From an uncultured Bacilli bacterium (lineage in GTDB: Bacteria; Bacillota_I; Bacilli_A; RF39; UBA660), in the NCBI GenBank assembly GCA_947589105.1, contig CANQBL010000007.1, forward strand, positions 1-43,024: 43,024 nucleotides of DNA, given 5' to 3'. A program made the translations under genes and the position numbers. Below are positions 29,139 through 38,293 of the stretch, piece after piece. Each line of letters starts with the position of its first letter. The stretch's first letter is position 1. The notes below the pieces were generated by a model that did no database searches, was not told where the DNA came from, and saw only the letters and a list, made by a program, of their open reading frames with translations.

Positions 29139-29282
29139 TCAAGCATTTAATACAAAATTTCTTTCATTTGATACTTGTTTTACTTCACTTTGTTTATCAT
29201 AACTAATTATCCAAATAACATTAACTAGTGTTAAAATTAAATAAATTAAAGCGACTCCTTTATAGTTTTTTAAAAAGTTCAT
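29139..29282 (-). CDS. Small membrane protein divergent from lexA (47 aa; YneA-position candidate)
   Basis: ATG 29280-29282, TGA 29139-29141; MNFLKNYKGVALIYLILTLVNVIWIISYDKQSEVKQVSNERNFVLNA; RBS AAGGGAGTGATTATA; promoter TTGACA-17-TATAAT. Confidence 0.65.
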   Translation of the reverse strand: MNFLKNYKGVALIYLILTLVNVIWIISYDKQSEVKQVSNERNFVLNA

Positions 29283-29317
29283 TATAATCACTCCCTTATT
29301 TGTCTTTTCTTGTCTAA

Positions 29318-29395
29318 ATTATACTACGAACAAATGTATGTGTCAATACAAAATAAGAACATTTGTTTGACAATGTAAAGTATTTATGCTATTAT
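29318..29395. promoter_or_regulatory. Divergent SOS-type promoter region: two LexA-box-like sites and two sigma-A promoters
   Basis: CGAACAAATGTATG (29327-29340) and AGAACATTTGTTTG (29356-29369); minus promoter TTGACA (29346-29341)/TATAAT (29323-29318), plus promoter TTGACA (29367-29372)/TATTAT (29390-29395), both 17-bp spacers. Confidence 0.75.
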
Positions 29396-29420
29396 ATAAA
29401 TGTAATAAAAAGGAGGCTTT

Positions 29421-30032
29421 ATGGAAAAGTTAACAAACCGCCAAAAAGACGTATTAGATTACATAAAAAGTTACGTTGCAACCCATGGTTACCCACCTGC
29501 AGTAAGAGAAATTGGAAGTGCTTTAGGACTTAACTCCCCTGCAACTATACAATCACACATAATTGCATTAGAAACCAAGGGTTACATAAAAAAAACAAAT
29601 TCAAAGTATCGTTCACTTGAAATTGTAGGTCCAAATGAATATTTAAATGAAGATGTTGTAGAAGTACCTTTATTAGGTAAGATTACCGCAGGCTCTCCAA
29701 TTGAAGCAATCGAAACCCCAAATGAGTTTTTTAGTTTACCAGCTTATTTAATTCCAAGTAAAGAGGAAGTATTTACCTTAAAAGTAAGTGGTGATAGTAT
29801 GATTAATGCGGGTATATTTGACGGAGACATAGTAATAGTTCAAAGACAAAATATTGCTAAAAATGGTGATATTGTAGTTGCTATGACGATGGAAAATGAA
29901 GTTACGTTAAAAACCTTTTATAAGGAATCTAATTATATTAGGTTACAACCTCAAAACGATACAATGAAACCAATTATATTACCTAACTGTACAATACTTG
30001 GAAAAGCAATTGGTTTATATAGAAAATTTTAA
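29421..30032 (+). CDS. lexA: LexA repressor
   Basis: LTNRQKDVLDYIKSYVATHGYPPAVREIGSALGLNSPATIQSHI; VPLLGKITAGSPI; SGDSMINAGIFDGDIVIV; catalytic K in ENEVTLKTF. Confidence 0.97.
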   Translation: MEKLTNRQKDVLDYIKSYVATHGYPPAVREIGSALGLNSPATIQSHIIALETKGYIKKTNSKYRSLEIVGPNEYLNEDVVEVPLLGKITAGSPIEAIETPNEFFSLPAYLIPSKEEVFTLKVSGDSMINAGIFDGDIVIVQRQNIAKNGDIVVAMTMENEVTLKTFYKESNYIRLQPQNDTMKPIILPNCTILGKAIGLYRKF

Positions 30033-30063
30033 AAAAAGGGAAACTAAGGTTTCCCTTTTTAGT
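30031..30063. terminator. Terminator after lexA
   Basis: AAAAAAAGGGAAACTAAGGTTTCCCTTTTT. Confidence 0.85.
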
Positions 30064-30291
30064 TTCCCAATCTATATAAAAACGCTTTATCATGCATCAG
30101 CGTTCTACAATAATATATGGTTAACAAAAAATTTTGTTAACCTTATTTTGCCTAAATATAAATTTAATATTTTAAGCATACATATAAATATTATTATCAA
30201 TACTAATAAAACTATTCATAAAATTATTTGTAAATTTAAATTTTTTAAAACATAATAAAATATACTTTTATCTATTTTATTATTTTCATTT

Positions 30292-32283
30292 TTAAGGACT
30301 ACAAGTATTTATCTTTAACTTATTATTTTTAATTTTAACCGTAATACTCCCATTTTTATCTGTTCTATATATTTTAGAAGAAGATAAATTATCTATAGTT
30401 TGTTTATTTGGTAAATTATATCGGTTATTTTTTCCAACACTTATTATTGAATATTTTAAATTAATATTATCAATAAAAGCTTTACCACTACTTGTCTTAC
30501 TTCCATGATGACCCACTTTTAATACATCTATATTATTCAAGTTGTATTTTTTTAATAAATCTTTTTCTACTTTTATAGAAGCATCTGCCATAAAAAGAAA
30601 TTTATAATTATTAAGTTCCATATATATTACATTTGAATTATCATTTTCATTATCATAAATTTCATGATTTAAAAAGTATAGTTTATTACCATCAATATTT
30701 AATTGTTTAATACAACTATAATAAGGTATTTTCTTATTTGCTAAAACATAGATTAAATCTTGTTCAAGTTCGTTAAATTCACCACAATTAAAAATTACTT
30801 CCTTAACCTTAAAATCATTAAATAAATTAATACCTTCTCCCATATGATCAAAATCTCCATGAGTTATAATAAGAGATTGAATTTGATTTATTCCCCTAGA
30901 ATTAAGATAAGGTATAGTTTTATTTTTAACTATACTATTTTCGTTTTTATAAATTCCTCCCGTATCTATTAATAAAGCTTTTCCTCGTGGTAGTATTAAA
31001 ATATTACTATCTCCCTGCCCAACATCTAAAAATATAACTTCGGGTTTATTAATAAAAAAACTTGAATTAATATTTATTAATAAAATAATGAAAAAAAATG
31101 TAATATATTTTTTATTAACTTTAACGGATAAAAACAAAAATATATAATAAATCAAGATAATTATTAAATTTGGTTTTGATATTATAAAAGTTAATAATTT
31201 AAAATTATTAAGATGTAATACTATATATTCTAATATATTTATTAATTGATAATACAATGTATCAAATATTGGTAAAACAAAAGTAATTAATGATAAAGGA
31301 AAATATAAAAAAGTTATAAGAGGAACAAAAATTACATTATATATTATCGATAAAAAATTTATTTTGAAAAAATGAAAAGCTAAAATAGGAACTGATGATA
31401 AAAAACATATTATAGACATAATTAATGTTTTTAATAAATAACTTTTAAGTTTAAATAAGTTGCTAGATAATATTATAAAAAAAGTAATGATAATTGAAAA
31501 AGAAAAACCTATACTATATATTAAAAAAGGATTAATTATAATAAGTAATAATGCAGTAATAATCACTAATATTTCATTTTTAAAACCAAATTTAAATTTT
31601 TTATTTAAATTAGATAAACCAAAAAACATAACACACCTTAAAAGAGATTCACAAAAGTTAGTTAAAAAAAGAAAAAATAAAAGAAAGAAAATTATTACTA
31701 TGTTTTTATATTTGCTCTTTTTAAAAATTCTATTCAAAATTAAAAGAAAAAAACTAATATGCATTCCAGAAATAGCAAAAAGATGTACAATTCCAATATC
31801 ACTATAACCTTGTTTTACATCTTTATCTAAATTGGATGTATCACCCAAAATAAAAGTGCTTAAATATTCATGAGATTTGTATAATGATATTTTTTTTATA
31901 ATTAAATTTTTTATTGTATAAAATACATTTGTGTTTTTTTTAATGAGAGTAACTTTTGCATTATTACTTATCATTTTTATTCCTTTTGATAGTAAGTATT
32001 TTCGGTAATTAAATAAATTAGGAACCGTGTTATCACTAGGACATGTAAATTTTCCTTTTACCCTAATTTTATCTCCTAAGTTAAAATTAGTTTTTTTATA
32101 CAAAATTAATTTATATTTTCTATTTACATCAATTTCTTCTTTATCCTTTATTCTTTTTATATTAGTTATAGTTCCATCTATGGTTTTATTTTCTTTAAGG
32201 CAATAATTACTATTATAAAATAGTACTATAAAAACTCTAATAATTGCTAAAATAATTATTATAAATAGTATTTTCTTATTCAT
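30292..32283 (-). CDS. comEC: ComEC/Rec2 competence DNA channel with metallo-beta-lactamase domain
   Basis: GIVHLFAISGMHISFFL; FLDVGQGDSNILILPRGKALLIDTGG; ITHGDFDHMGEG; KVGHHGSKTSS. Confidence 0.94.
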   Translation of the reverse strand: MNKKILFIIIILAIIRVFIVLFYNSNYCLKENKTIDGTITNIKRIKDKEEIDVNRKYKLILYKKTNFNLGDKIRVKGKFTCPSDNTVPNLFNYRKYLLSKGIKMISNNAKVTLIKKNTNVFYTIKNLIIKKISLYKSHEYLSTFILGDTSNLDKDVKQGYSDIGIVHLFAISGMHISFFLLILNRIFKKSKYKNIVIIFFLLFFLFLTNFCESLLRCVMFFGLSNLNKKFKFGFKNEILVIITALLLIIINPFLIYSIGFSFSIIITFFIILSSNLFKLKSYLLKTLIMSIICFLSSVPILAFHFFKINFLSIIYNVIFVPLITFLYFPLSLITFVLPIFDTLYYQLINILEYIVLHLNNFKLLTFIISKPNLIIILIYYIFLFLSVKVNKKYITFFFIILLININSSFFINKPEVIFLDVGQGDSNILILPRGKALLIDTGGIYKNENSIVKNKTIPYLNSRGINQIQSLIITHGDFDHMGEGINLFNDFKVKEVIFNCGEFNELEQDLIYVLANKKIPYYSCIKQLNIDGNKLYFLNHEIYDNENDNSNVIYMELNNYKFLFMADASIKVEKDLLKKYNLNNIDVLKVGHHGSKTSSGKAFIDNINLKYSIISVGKNNRYNLPNKQTIDNLSSSKIYRTDKNGSITVKIKNNKLKINTCSP

Positions 32284-32963
32284 TATAAAACAATATAATC
32301 TTTTATTTTTTCAAAAACAGAATCTCCAATACCCGAAACTTTTTTTATATCCTCTATTAAATTAAAATTTCCATTTGTTTGTCTATAACTTATAATTGCA
32401 TCAGCTTTAGCTTCTCCTATAGATGGTAATGTCATTAATTCTTCTTTAGTAGCAGTATTAATTGATAATTTCCCTGTTATTTTCTCGGTTTTATTTTCGG
32501 TAGAATTATTAGAATTTTTTATACAAGCATCATTTTTAACATCAGGACACTCACATTCAAACGAAGCACATGTTATTTGATTATTATTTTCTTTATTCTT
32601 CTTATAATTATATATTTCATCTTTTGTATAAACTATTATATACATTTCATCAGTTATTTTTTTACTTAAATTAAGATTTATTGTATCAGCATTATCCTTT
32701 AATCCTCCTGCCAAATTAATAACATCTATTACCCTTTTATTACTATCTAATTCATAAACTCCAGGCGCATTAACCGCCCCTTTTATATCAACAAAAAATG
32801 TTTTAGAGTTTATTTTTTCTTCTTTAACTATAGATAATTTTTTAACACTAGAAGTTGATACCTTGTTCTTTTTTTCATAACAAAAACAATTAATAAATAA
32901 AATAACTAAAATTATTAAAATACAAACTATATATTTCCAATATTTCTTTATAAAATAATTCAT
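32283..32963 (-). CDS. comEA: ComEA family helix-hairpin-helix DNA-binding protein
   Basis: N-terminal TM, SLBB-like VDIKGAVNAPGVYELDSNKRVIDVINLAGGL, C-terminal LSINTATKEELMTLPSIGEAKADAIISYR. Confidence 0.93.
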   Translation of the reverse strand: MNYFIKKYWKYIVCILIILVILFINCFCYEKKNKVSTSSVKKLSIVKEEKINSKTFFVDIKGAVNAPGVYELDSNKRVIDVINLAGGLKDNADTINLNLSKKITDEMYIIVYTKDEIYNYKKNKENNNQITCASFECECPDVKNDACIKNSNNSTENKTEKITGKLSINTATKEELMTLPSIGEAKADAIISYRQTNGNFNLIEDIKKVSGIGDSVFEKIKDYIVL

Positions 32964-33087
32964 TTTTTTATCTCCTTTCACTTTAATTATTAAACGTTTA
33001 TAATAAAAACACGCGAAAAAAAAGATAAAAAATAAAAATATTTTATCTTTAATACCCCCAAGTTATTTAAATTTTATATTTTTTTAT

Positions 33088-34230
33088 TTATCTAACCAAA
33101 TGTTTTTGTTCAAAAATTTTATTTTCAACCGCCACTCTCTGAACCAATCCTAAACATATAAGTAAATTTATCATAAATGATCCACCATAAGAATAAAACG
33201 GAAGAGGAACCCCAGTAAGTGGTATTATGCCTAATACTCCTCCTAAATTAATCATAACATGAAGTGATATTAAAGTAGCAACCCCGTAACATATTATTGT
33301 TCCTTGCAAATTATAAGATTTTTTACCTATTAAAATTATTCGCCATATTATTACAAAATAAGATAAAATTATTAAAACACCTGCTATTAAACCCATTTCT
33401 TCTATTATTATAGCAAATATAAAATCAGTGTGAGCTTCTGGTAAATACAAATACTTTTGCTTACTATTACCATAGCCACTTCCTAAAATGCCACCACTAT
33501 TTATCGCAATATATCCATTACATACTTGATAACCAGTTTTTTCCCGATATCTGGTACAAGGGTCTTTATAATTAAATCTACTAACTTGACTACTAGTTAA
33601 ACCTTTACCTGTTACCACCATTACAAGAGCTAAAATAAGTACCGAAATTATAGTAAATGTTGCCATAATAAACTTCAATTTATTATCATAAGGAATAACT
33701 AAAAAAATAACCGCTGTTATGCCAACTAATACCATCATGGTTCCAAAGTCTGGTTGTTCAAATATTAAAAATATAAATATAAATGGAACCACGAAAGGTA
33801 AAACTTTCATAGAATTACTAATATATTTAATTTTCAACATCTTTTCAAAAATGAGTGCAAAAAACAATATCAGAACAGTTTTTGCAAACTCACTTGGTTG
33901 AATACCAAAACCGCCAATAAAAAGCCAACCACTTATTCCGTTCATAACCTTCTCATTTACAAGAACATATATTAAAGCCCCAGTAACTATTAAAATTGCA
34001 AAATATATTAATATACGCCAAGTTTTTATATAATTTTTAATTATTATCCAAGCACAAAAAAGACCTGCTGCTATAAATAAAATTTGCCTTTTAAAATAAA
34101 AATAACTATCAGCTTTAGACATATAGGCTTTTAATGATGAAGCACTACCAACCATCATAAGTCCAAAGACTAAACAAATGAGTGTTAATATTAATAAAGG
34201 CTTATCAATTTTATTAAAAACTTTTCTCAT
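33088..34230 (-). CDS. FtsW/RodA/SpoVE family peptidoglycan glycosyltransferase
   Basis: GIQPSEFAKTVLILFFA; PEAHTDFIFAIIIEEMGL; PLTGVPLPFYSYGGS; start likely MRKVFNK. Confidence 0.92.
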   Translation of the reverse strand: MRKVFNKIDKPLLILTLICLVFGLMMVGSASSLKAYMSKADSYFYFKRQILFIAAGLFCAWIIIKNYIKTWRILIYFAILIVTGALIYVLVNEKVMNGISGWLFIGGFGIQPSEFAKTVLILFFALIFEKMLKIKYISNSMKVLPFVVPFIFIFLIFEQPDFGTMMVLVGITAVIFLVIPYDNKLKFIMATFTIISVLILALVMVVTGKGLTSSQVSRFNYKDPCTRYREKTGYQVCNGYIAINSGGILGSGYGNSKQKYLYLPEAHTDFIFAIIIEEMGLIAGVLIILSYFVIIWRIILIGKKSYNLQGTIICYGVATLISLHVMINLGGVLGIIPLTGVPLPFYSYGGSFMINLLICLGLVQRVAVENKIFEQKHLVR

Positions 34231-34354
34231 GTTATCACCTATCATAAATATAATAACACATTTTTTTATTTTTTTATATATAGGTATTTTGTATAACACT
34301 TTATTTACATTTAGAGTAAACTATAATAGATAATATCAAAGGAGGGATATTAAT

Positions 34355-34540
34355 ATGTATTACTATGGTTACCAAGGTGGCTACGGATATAACTCTCCAT
34401 GCTGCGGTGGCGCTTATGCTTATCCTTACTATGGAGGAAATCAAAATCAAGGTGGCACAGGTTATGGAGCAGCTATTATCTTAGTACTATTCATCTTATT
34501 AGTTATAGTTATAGGAGCTAGATGGCTAGGAAATAACTAG
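34355..34540 (+). CDS. YjcZ-like sporulation-associated small protein
   Basis: Gly/Tyr-rich N-terminus then hydrophobic tail GYGAAIILVLFILLVIVIGARWLG; RBS AAAGGAGGGAT. Confidence 0.75.
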   Translation: MYYYGYQGGYGYNSPCCGGAYAYPYYGGNQNQGGTGYGAAIILVLFILLVIVIGARWLGNN

Positions 34541-34595
34541 GAAAGTTTTACTTTCCTTTTTTTTATGATATAATTATTTTGGTTAGAGGTGAAGT

Positions 34596-35144
34596 ATGTT
34601 TAAAAAATTAAAAATACTAGACGAAAAGGACAAACGGTTAAGAACCATTAGTAAAGATGTTATTTTCCCTTTATCTGAAGAAGAAAAAGATACGATAAAA
34701 AACGCAATGAAAAACTTAAAATATAGTCAAATCGATAAATATGCTAAAAAATATAATTTAAGAGCTGGTTGGGGATTATCTGCGATACAAATTGGTATTG
34801 CTAAAAGGTGGTTTGTTATAGTTGAAGAGCAAGATGATGGTAGTTTTAAAGAATACTTTTTTGCAAACCCAAGAATAATAAGTAACAGTACCGAAAAAAT
34901 TTATGTTGAACAAGGAGAAGGCTGTTTAAGCGTAAATCGTGAGGTAATTGGTATAATTCCTAGATATGCTAGAGTAACTATAGAAGCAATGGATATAAAC
35001 GGAAATAAATTTGAAATGAGATTAAGAGAAGACCTTGCTGTATGCGTTCAACATGAAATGGATCACTTACAAGGAATTTTATTTATCGATAGAATAGATA
35101 AAAAAAATCCATTTAAAGATTCTGAAAAATATAGATCAATATAA
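34596..35144 (+). CDS. def: Peptide deformylase
   Basis: GWGLSAIQIG, QGEGCLSV, CVQHEMDHLQGILFIDRI. Confidence 0.93.
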   Translation: MFKKLKILDEKDKRLRTISKDVIFPLSEEEKDTIKNAMKNLKYSQIDKYAKKYNLRAGWGLSAIQIGIAKRWFVIVEEQDDGSFKEYFFANPRIISNSTEKIYVEQGEGCLSVNREVIGIIPRYARVTIEAMDINGNKFEMRLREDLAVCVQHEMDHLQGILFIDRIDKKNPFKDSEKYRSI

Positions 35145-35145
35145 A

Positions 35146-35222
35146 AGAGAAACTTTGATATAAAACCTGTTTCTTCAAAAAATAGAAACGAAGTTCATAC
35201 CAATTTTAGTTTCTCTTTTTTT
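35146..35222 (+). terminator. Compound hairpin terminator after def
   Basis: AGAGAAACT...GTTTCT...AGAAAC...AGTTTCTCT followed by T7. Confidence 0.65.
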
Positions 35223-35324
35223 AATTTATTTTAACATCAAAAAAGCTTTAAAAAAATCATCTAAAGTAAGTTTGTCTTAAAATTATTAACGAGTTAATAC
35301 ATTTATATTTACTTTTGTATAATT

Positions 35325-38282
35325 TTACCCCTGTTCATTTTTTATATCTTCTAATTTAACACTAACTAATTTTGAAACTCCTGGTTCTTGCATTGTAACA
35401 CCATACAAAACATCAGCATATTCCATAGTTTTCTTTTTATGAGTAATTACAATAAATTGTGTTTTACCTTTAAATTCTGCTAAAAACTTTCCAAAATTAT
35501 CAACGTTTACTTCATCTAAAGCAGCTTCTACCTCATCTAAAATACAAAAAGGTACAGGCCTTGTTTCTAAAATTGCGAATAAAAGTGATATTGCCGTTAA
35601 GGTTTTTTCACCTCCGGATAATAAAGATATATGTTGAAGAGTTTTACCAGGTGGTAAAGCCTTTATATCAATTCCAGTTGATAATATGTTAGATGGATCA
35701 GTAAGTTTAAGCTCAGCATTTCCCCCAGAAAATAATTTTTTAAATACAAGTTTAAATCTTGTTTTTATTTGTTCGAATGACTCTAAAAACTTTTCTTTCA
35801 TTATATCATCTAACTCTTTTATTATTTCTAGTATAGTATCTTCTGCTTTTACTAAATCTTCTTTTTGTCTAGTTAAAAAATCATATCTTTGACAAACTCT
35901 ATCATATTCTTCGATAGCACCTATGTTTACATCCCCTAATTTTTTAATTTCTAATTTACACTTATCAACAATTTTTCTAGCTTCCTCAGCATCAATTTCA
36001 AGAAAATAATTAGCCTTAGCTTTTTCAAAAGTCATAGCATAATCCTCGGTTAGAGTATTAAGTAAATTATCTAATTTTACATCTTCTCGATTAACTTTTA
36101 TTTCCAAATCTTTTAATTGTTGTTGTTTATTATAAAATTCTTGATTATTAATTTTATTTTCTTTTTCTAAACTAAAAATTGAATCTTTATAATCTTCTAT
36201 TTCACTTTTTACCTCTTCTATTTTAGTTAGAATATTATTTTTTTCCTTTTCTTTTTCGTAGTATTCTCCTACTATTTTTTCTTCTTCTAAACTTAACGTA
36301 CCTTTAATTAAACCATTTATATTACTAGCTTCTTCTTCTAACTTTGTTAATTCTTCTTCATAAAGTTTATATCTTTCTTTTTCATATCTTAAAGAAATTT
36401 CTAAATTTGTCTTTTCTTTATTAAAATTTTCTTTTTCTTCCATTAATTCTTTATATTTATTATCACTTACATTTATTTGTTCTTCTAAAATGGCTCTTTT
36501 ATTTTCTAGGTTTTTAAGTAATTTAACATTATCTTCTAATTCATGCTTTTGAGTTATTAAGTTGGTCTGATTTTTTATAATACCTCCAGTTAATGACCCA
36601 CCAACATGTATTAATTCGCCATCTAATGTAACTATTTTATATTTATAATTTATTTTTCTTGCAATATCTTCTGCTGCGTCTATATCAGTTACTACAACCG
36701 TTGTTCCTAATTGATTTTTTATTACGTTATTATATAAGCTTTCAAACTTAACTAAATCTGATGCAACACCTACAAAATCTTCTTCATCTCTTAATATTTT
36801 ATATGTAGCACTATCTACTTCCCTTGCCTTAATAATATTAAGAGGAAAAAAAGTAGCTCTTCCAAATTTGTTAAATTTTAAATACTTAATACATTCTTTT
36901 GCTGTAAATTCATCATCAGTTACGATGTAATTAGCAGCTTGTCCTAAAGCAGTTGCTACCGCAACTGAATGTTCTTTTTCTGTTTCAATTAAGTTTCCAA
37001 TCACTCCTTGAACACCAGATAGTTTAGGATTATCCAAGATACTTTTAATAGCATACGGTAATCCTGTATTATTTTCAAGTTGGTTTCTTAATATTTCTAT
37101 TTTATATTTAGTTTCGTTTTCCAACCTGTTTTGTTCAGTTAATTTTTTTTCATTATCATCATGTAATTTTCTTGCTTCTAAAAACTCTTCTTCTTTAGCA
37201 TTTAATTTTAAAGTACAAGCATTTATTTTTTTATTTAATATATCAAGCGTATTTTTAACCTCAAAAATCTCATTTTCTTTTTTTAAAATATTCTCTTTTA
37301 TATTAACTATATTATCATGTACTTTAGCATCAGTTGCATTATATTTTTGCCTTTCTATAATTAAATCTTTTTTTCCTAAAAGGCTTTGTGATTCTTCTAC
37401 TATTTTTGTTAATTTGTTTTGTAAAACATATAACTCTTCTTCTTTTTTTGTGTTTTTAAGTTTTAACTGTTCTATTTTAGTTAAATCTACGTTACTATCT
37501 TTTTCAAGTTTAATTATCTCATTACTTAATTTTGAAATTAATAATTTATTACTTTGATAATCAGCATTTAAATTATCTACTTCATTAACTATTAATGAAA
37601 CTTCTATTTCATCTAATTTTTTCTTATTTTCTAAATATTTTTTAGCATCAAGGCTTTGCTTTTTTAAAGGTTCTAAATTAGTTTCTAATTCCAAAATAAC
37701 ATCATTAACACGATTCATATTATCGTGAGTTCTATCTAATTTTCTAAGAGCCTCATCTTTTCTTTTTTTATACTTTAAAGTTCCTGCAGCTGCTTCAAAA
37801 ACTATTCTTCTTTCTTCTGGTTTGTTAGATAAAATAGATGCAATATCACCTTGCGAAATAATATTAAAAGATTCTTTTGAAATTCCGGTATCAACAAATA
37901 AATCCTGTATATCCTTAAGTCTTACTTTTTCATTATTTAAATAATACTCATTTTCACCAGTTTTATAAATACTTCTTTTTACACTAACCTCAGTATAATC
38001 AATTGGTAAATATTTATCGGTATTATCAAAAATAAGAGTAACACTAGCACTCGAAGCTGGTTTTCTTGATTTACTTCCAGAAAATATTACATCGCTCATA
38101 GCGCCTTCACCACGTAGCTGTTTAACTGATTGTTCTCCTAATACCCAACGAACAGCATCAACAATGTTACTCTTACCACTACCATTAGGACCTACTACAC
38201 CTGATATTCCAGATGTTAAATCAAGTTTTATTTTTTCCGCAAAAGACTTAAAACCAGCGGCTCTAATCTCCTTTAAAAACAT
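35325..38282 (-). CDS. smc: Chromosome segregation protein SMC (short-arm form, 985 aa)
   Basis: GPNGSGKSNIVDAVRWVLGEQS; hinge GVQGVIGNLIE...; LLSGGEKTLTAISLLFAI; CILDEVEAALDE. Confidence 0.96.
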   Translation of the reverse strand: MFLKEIRAAGFKSFAEKIKLDLTSGISGVVGPNGSGKSNIVDAVRWVLGEQSVKQLRGEGAMSDVIFSGSKSRKPASSASVTLIFDNTDKYLPIDYTEVSVKRSIYKTGENEYYLNNEKVRLKDIQDLFVDTGISKESFNIISQGDIASILSNKPEERRIVFEAAAGTLKYKKRKDEALRKLDRTHDNMNRVNDVILELETNLEPLKKQSLDAKKYLENKKKLDEIEVSLIVNEVDNLNADYQSNKLLISKLSNEIIKLEKDSNVDLTKIEQLKLKNTKKEEELYVLQNKLTKIVEESQSLLGKKDLIIERQKYNATDAKVHDNIVNIKENILKKENEIFEVKNTLDILNKKINACTLKLNAKEEEFLEARKLHDDNEKKLTEQNRLENETKYKIEILRNQLENNTGLPYAIKSILDNPKLSGVQGVIGNLIETEKEHSVAVATALGQAANYIVTDDEFTAKECIKYLKFNKFGRATFFPLNIIKAREVDSATYKILRDEEDFVGVASDLVKFESLYNNVIKNQLGTTVVVTDIDAAEDIARKINYKYKIVTLDGELIHVGGSLTGGIIKNQTNLITQKHELEDNVKLLKNLENKRAILEEQINVSDNKYKELMEEKENFNKEKTNLEISLRYEKERYKLYEEELTKLEEEASNINGLIKGTLSLEEEKIVGEYYEKEKEKNNILTKIEEVKSEIEDYKDSIFSLEKENKINNQEFYNKQQQLKDLEIKVNREDVKLDNLLNTLTEDYAMTFEKAKANYFLEIDAEEARKIVDKCKLEIKKLGDVNIGAIEEYDRVCQRYDFLTRQKEDLVKAEDTILEIIKELDDIMKEKFLESFEQIKTRFKLVFKKLFSGGNAELKLTDPSNILSTGIDIKALPPGKTLQHISLLSGGEKTLTAISLLFAILETRPVPFCILDEVEAALDEVNVDNFGKFLAEFKGKTQFIVITHKKKTMEYADVLYGVTMQEPGVSKLVSVKLEDIKNEQG

Positions 38283-38293
38283 AAAATCACTTC

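Noticed and set aside
29998-30255. 85-aa plus-strand ORF downstream of lexA
   Set aside because: Overlaps the lexA 3' end and runs through its terminator; AT-rich random composition and no convincing RBS.
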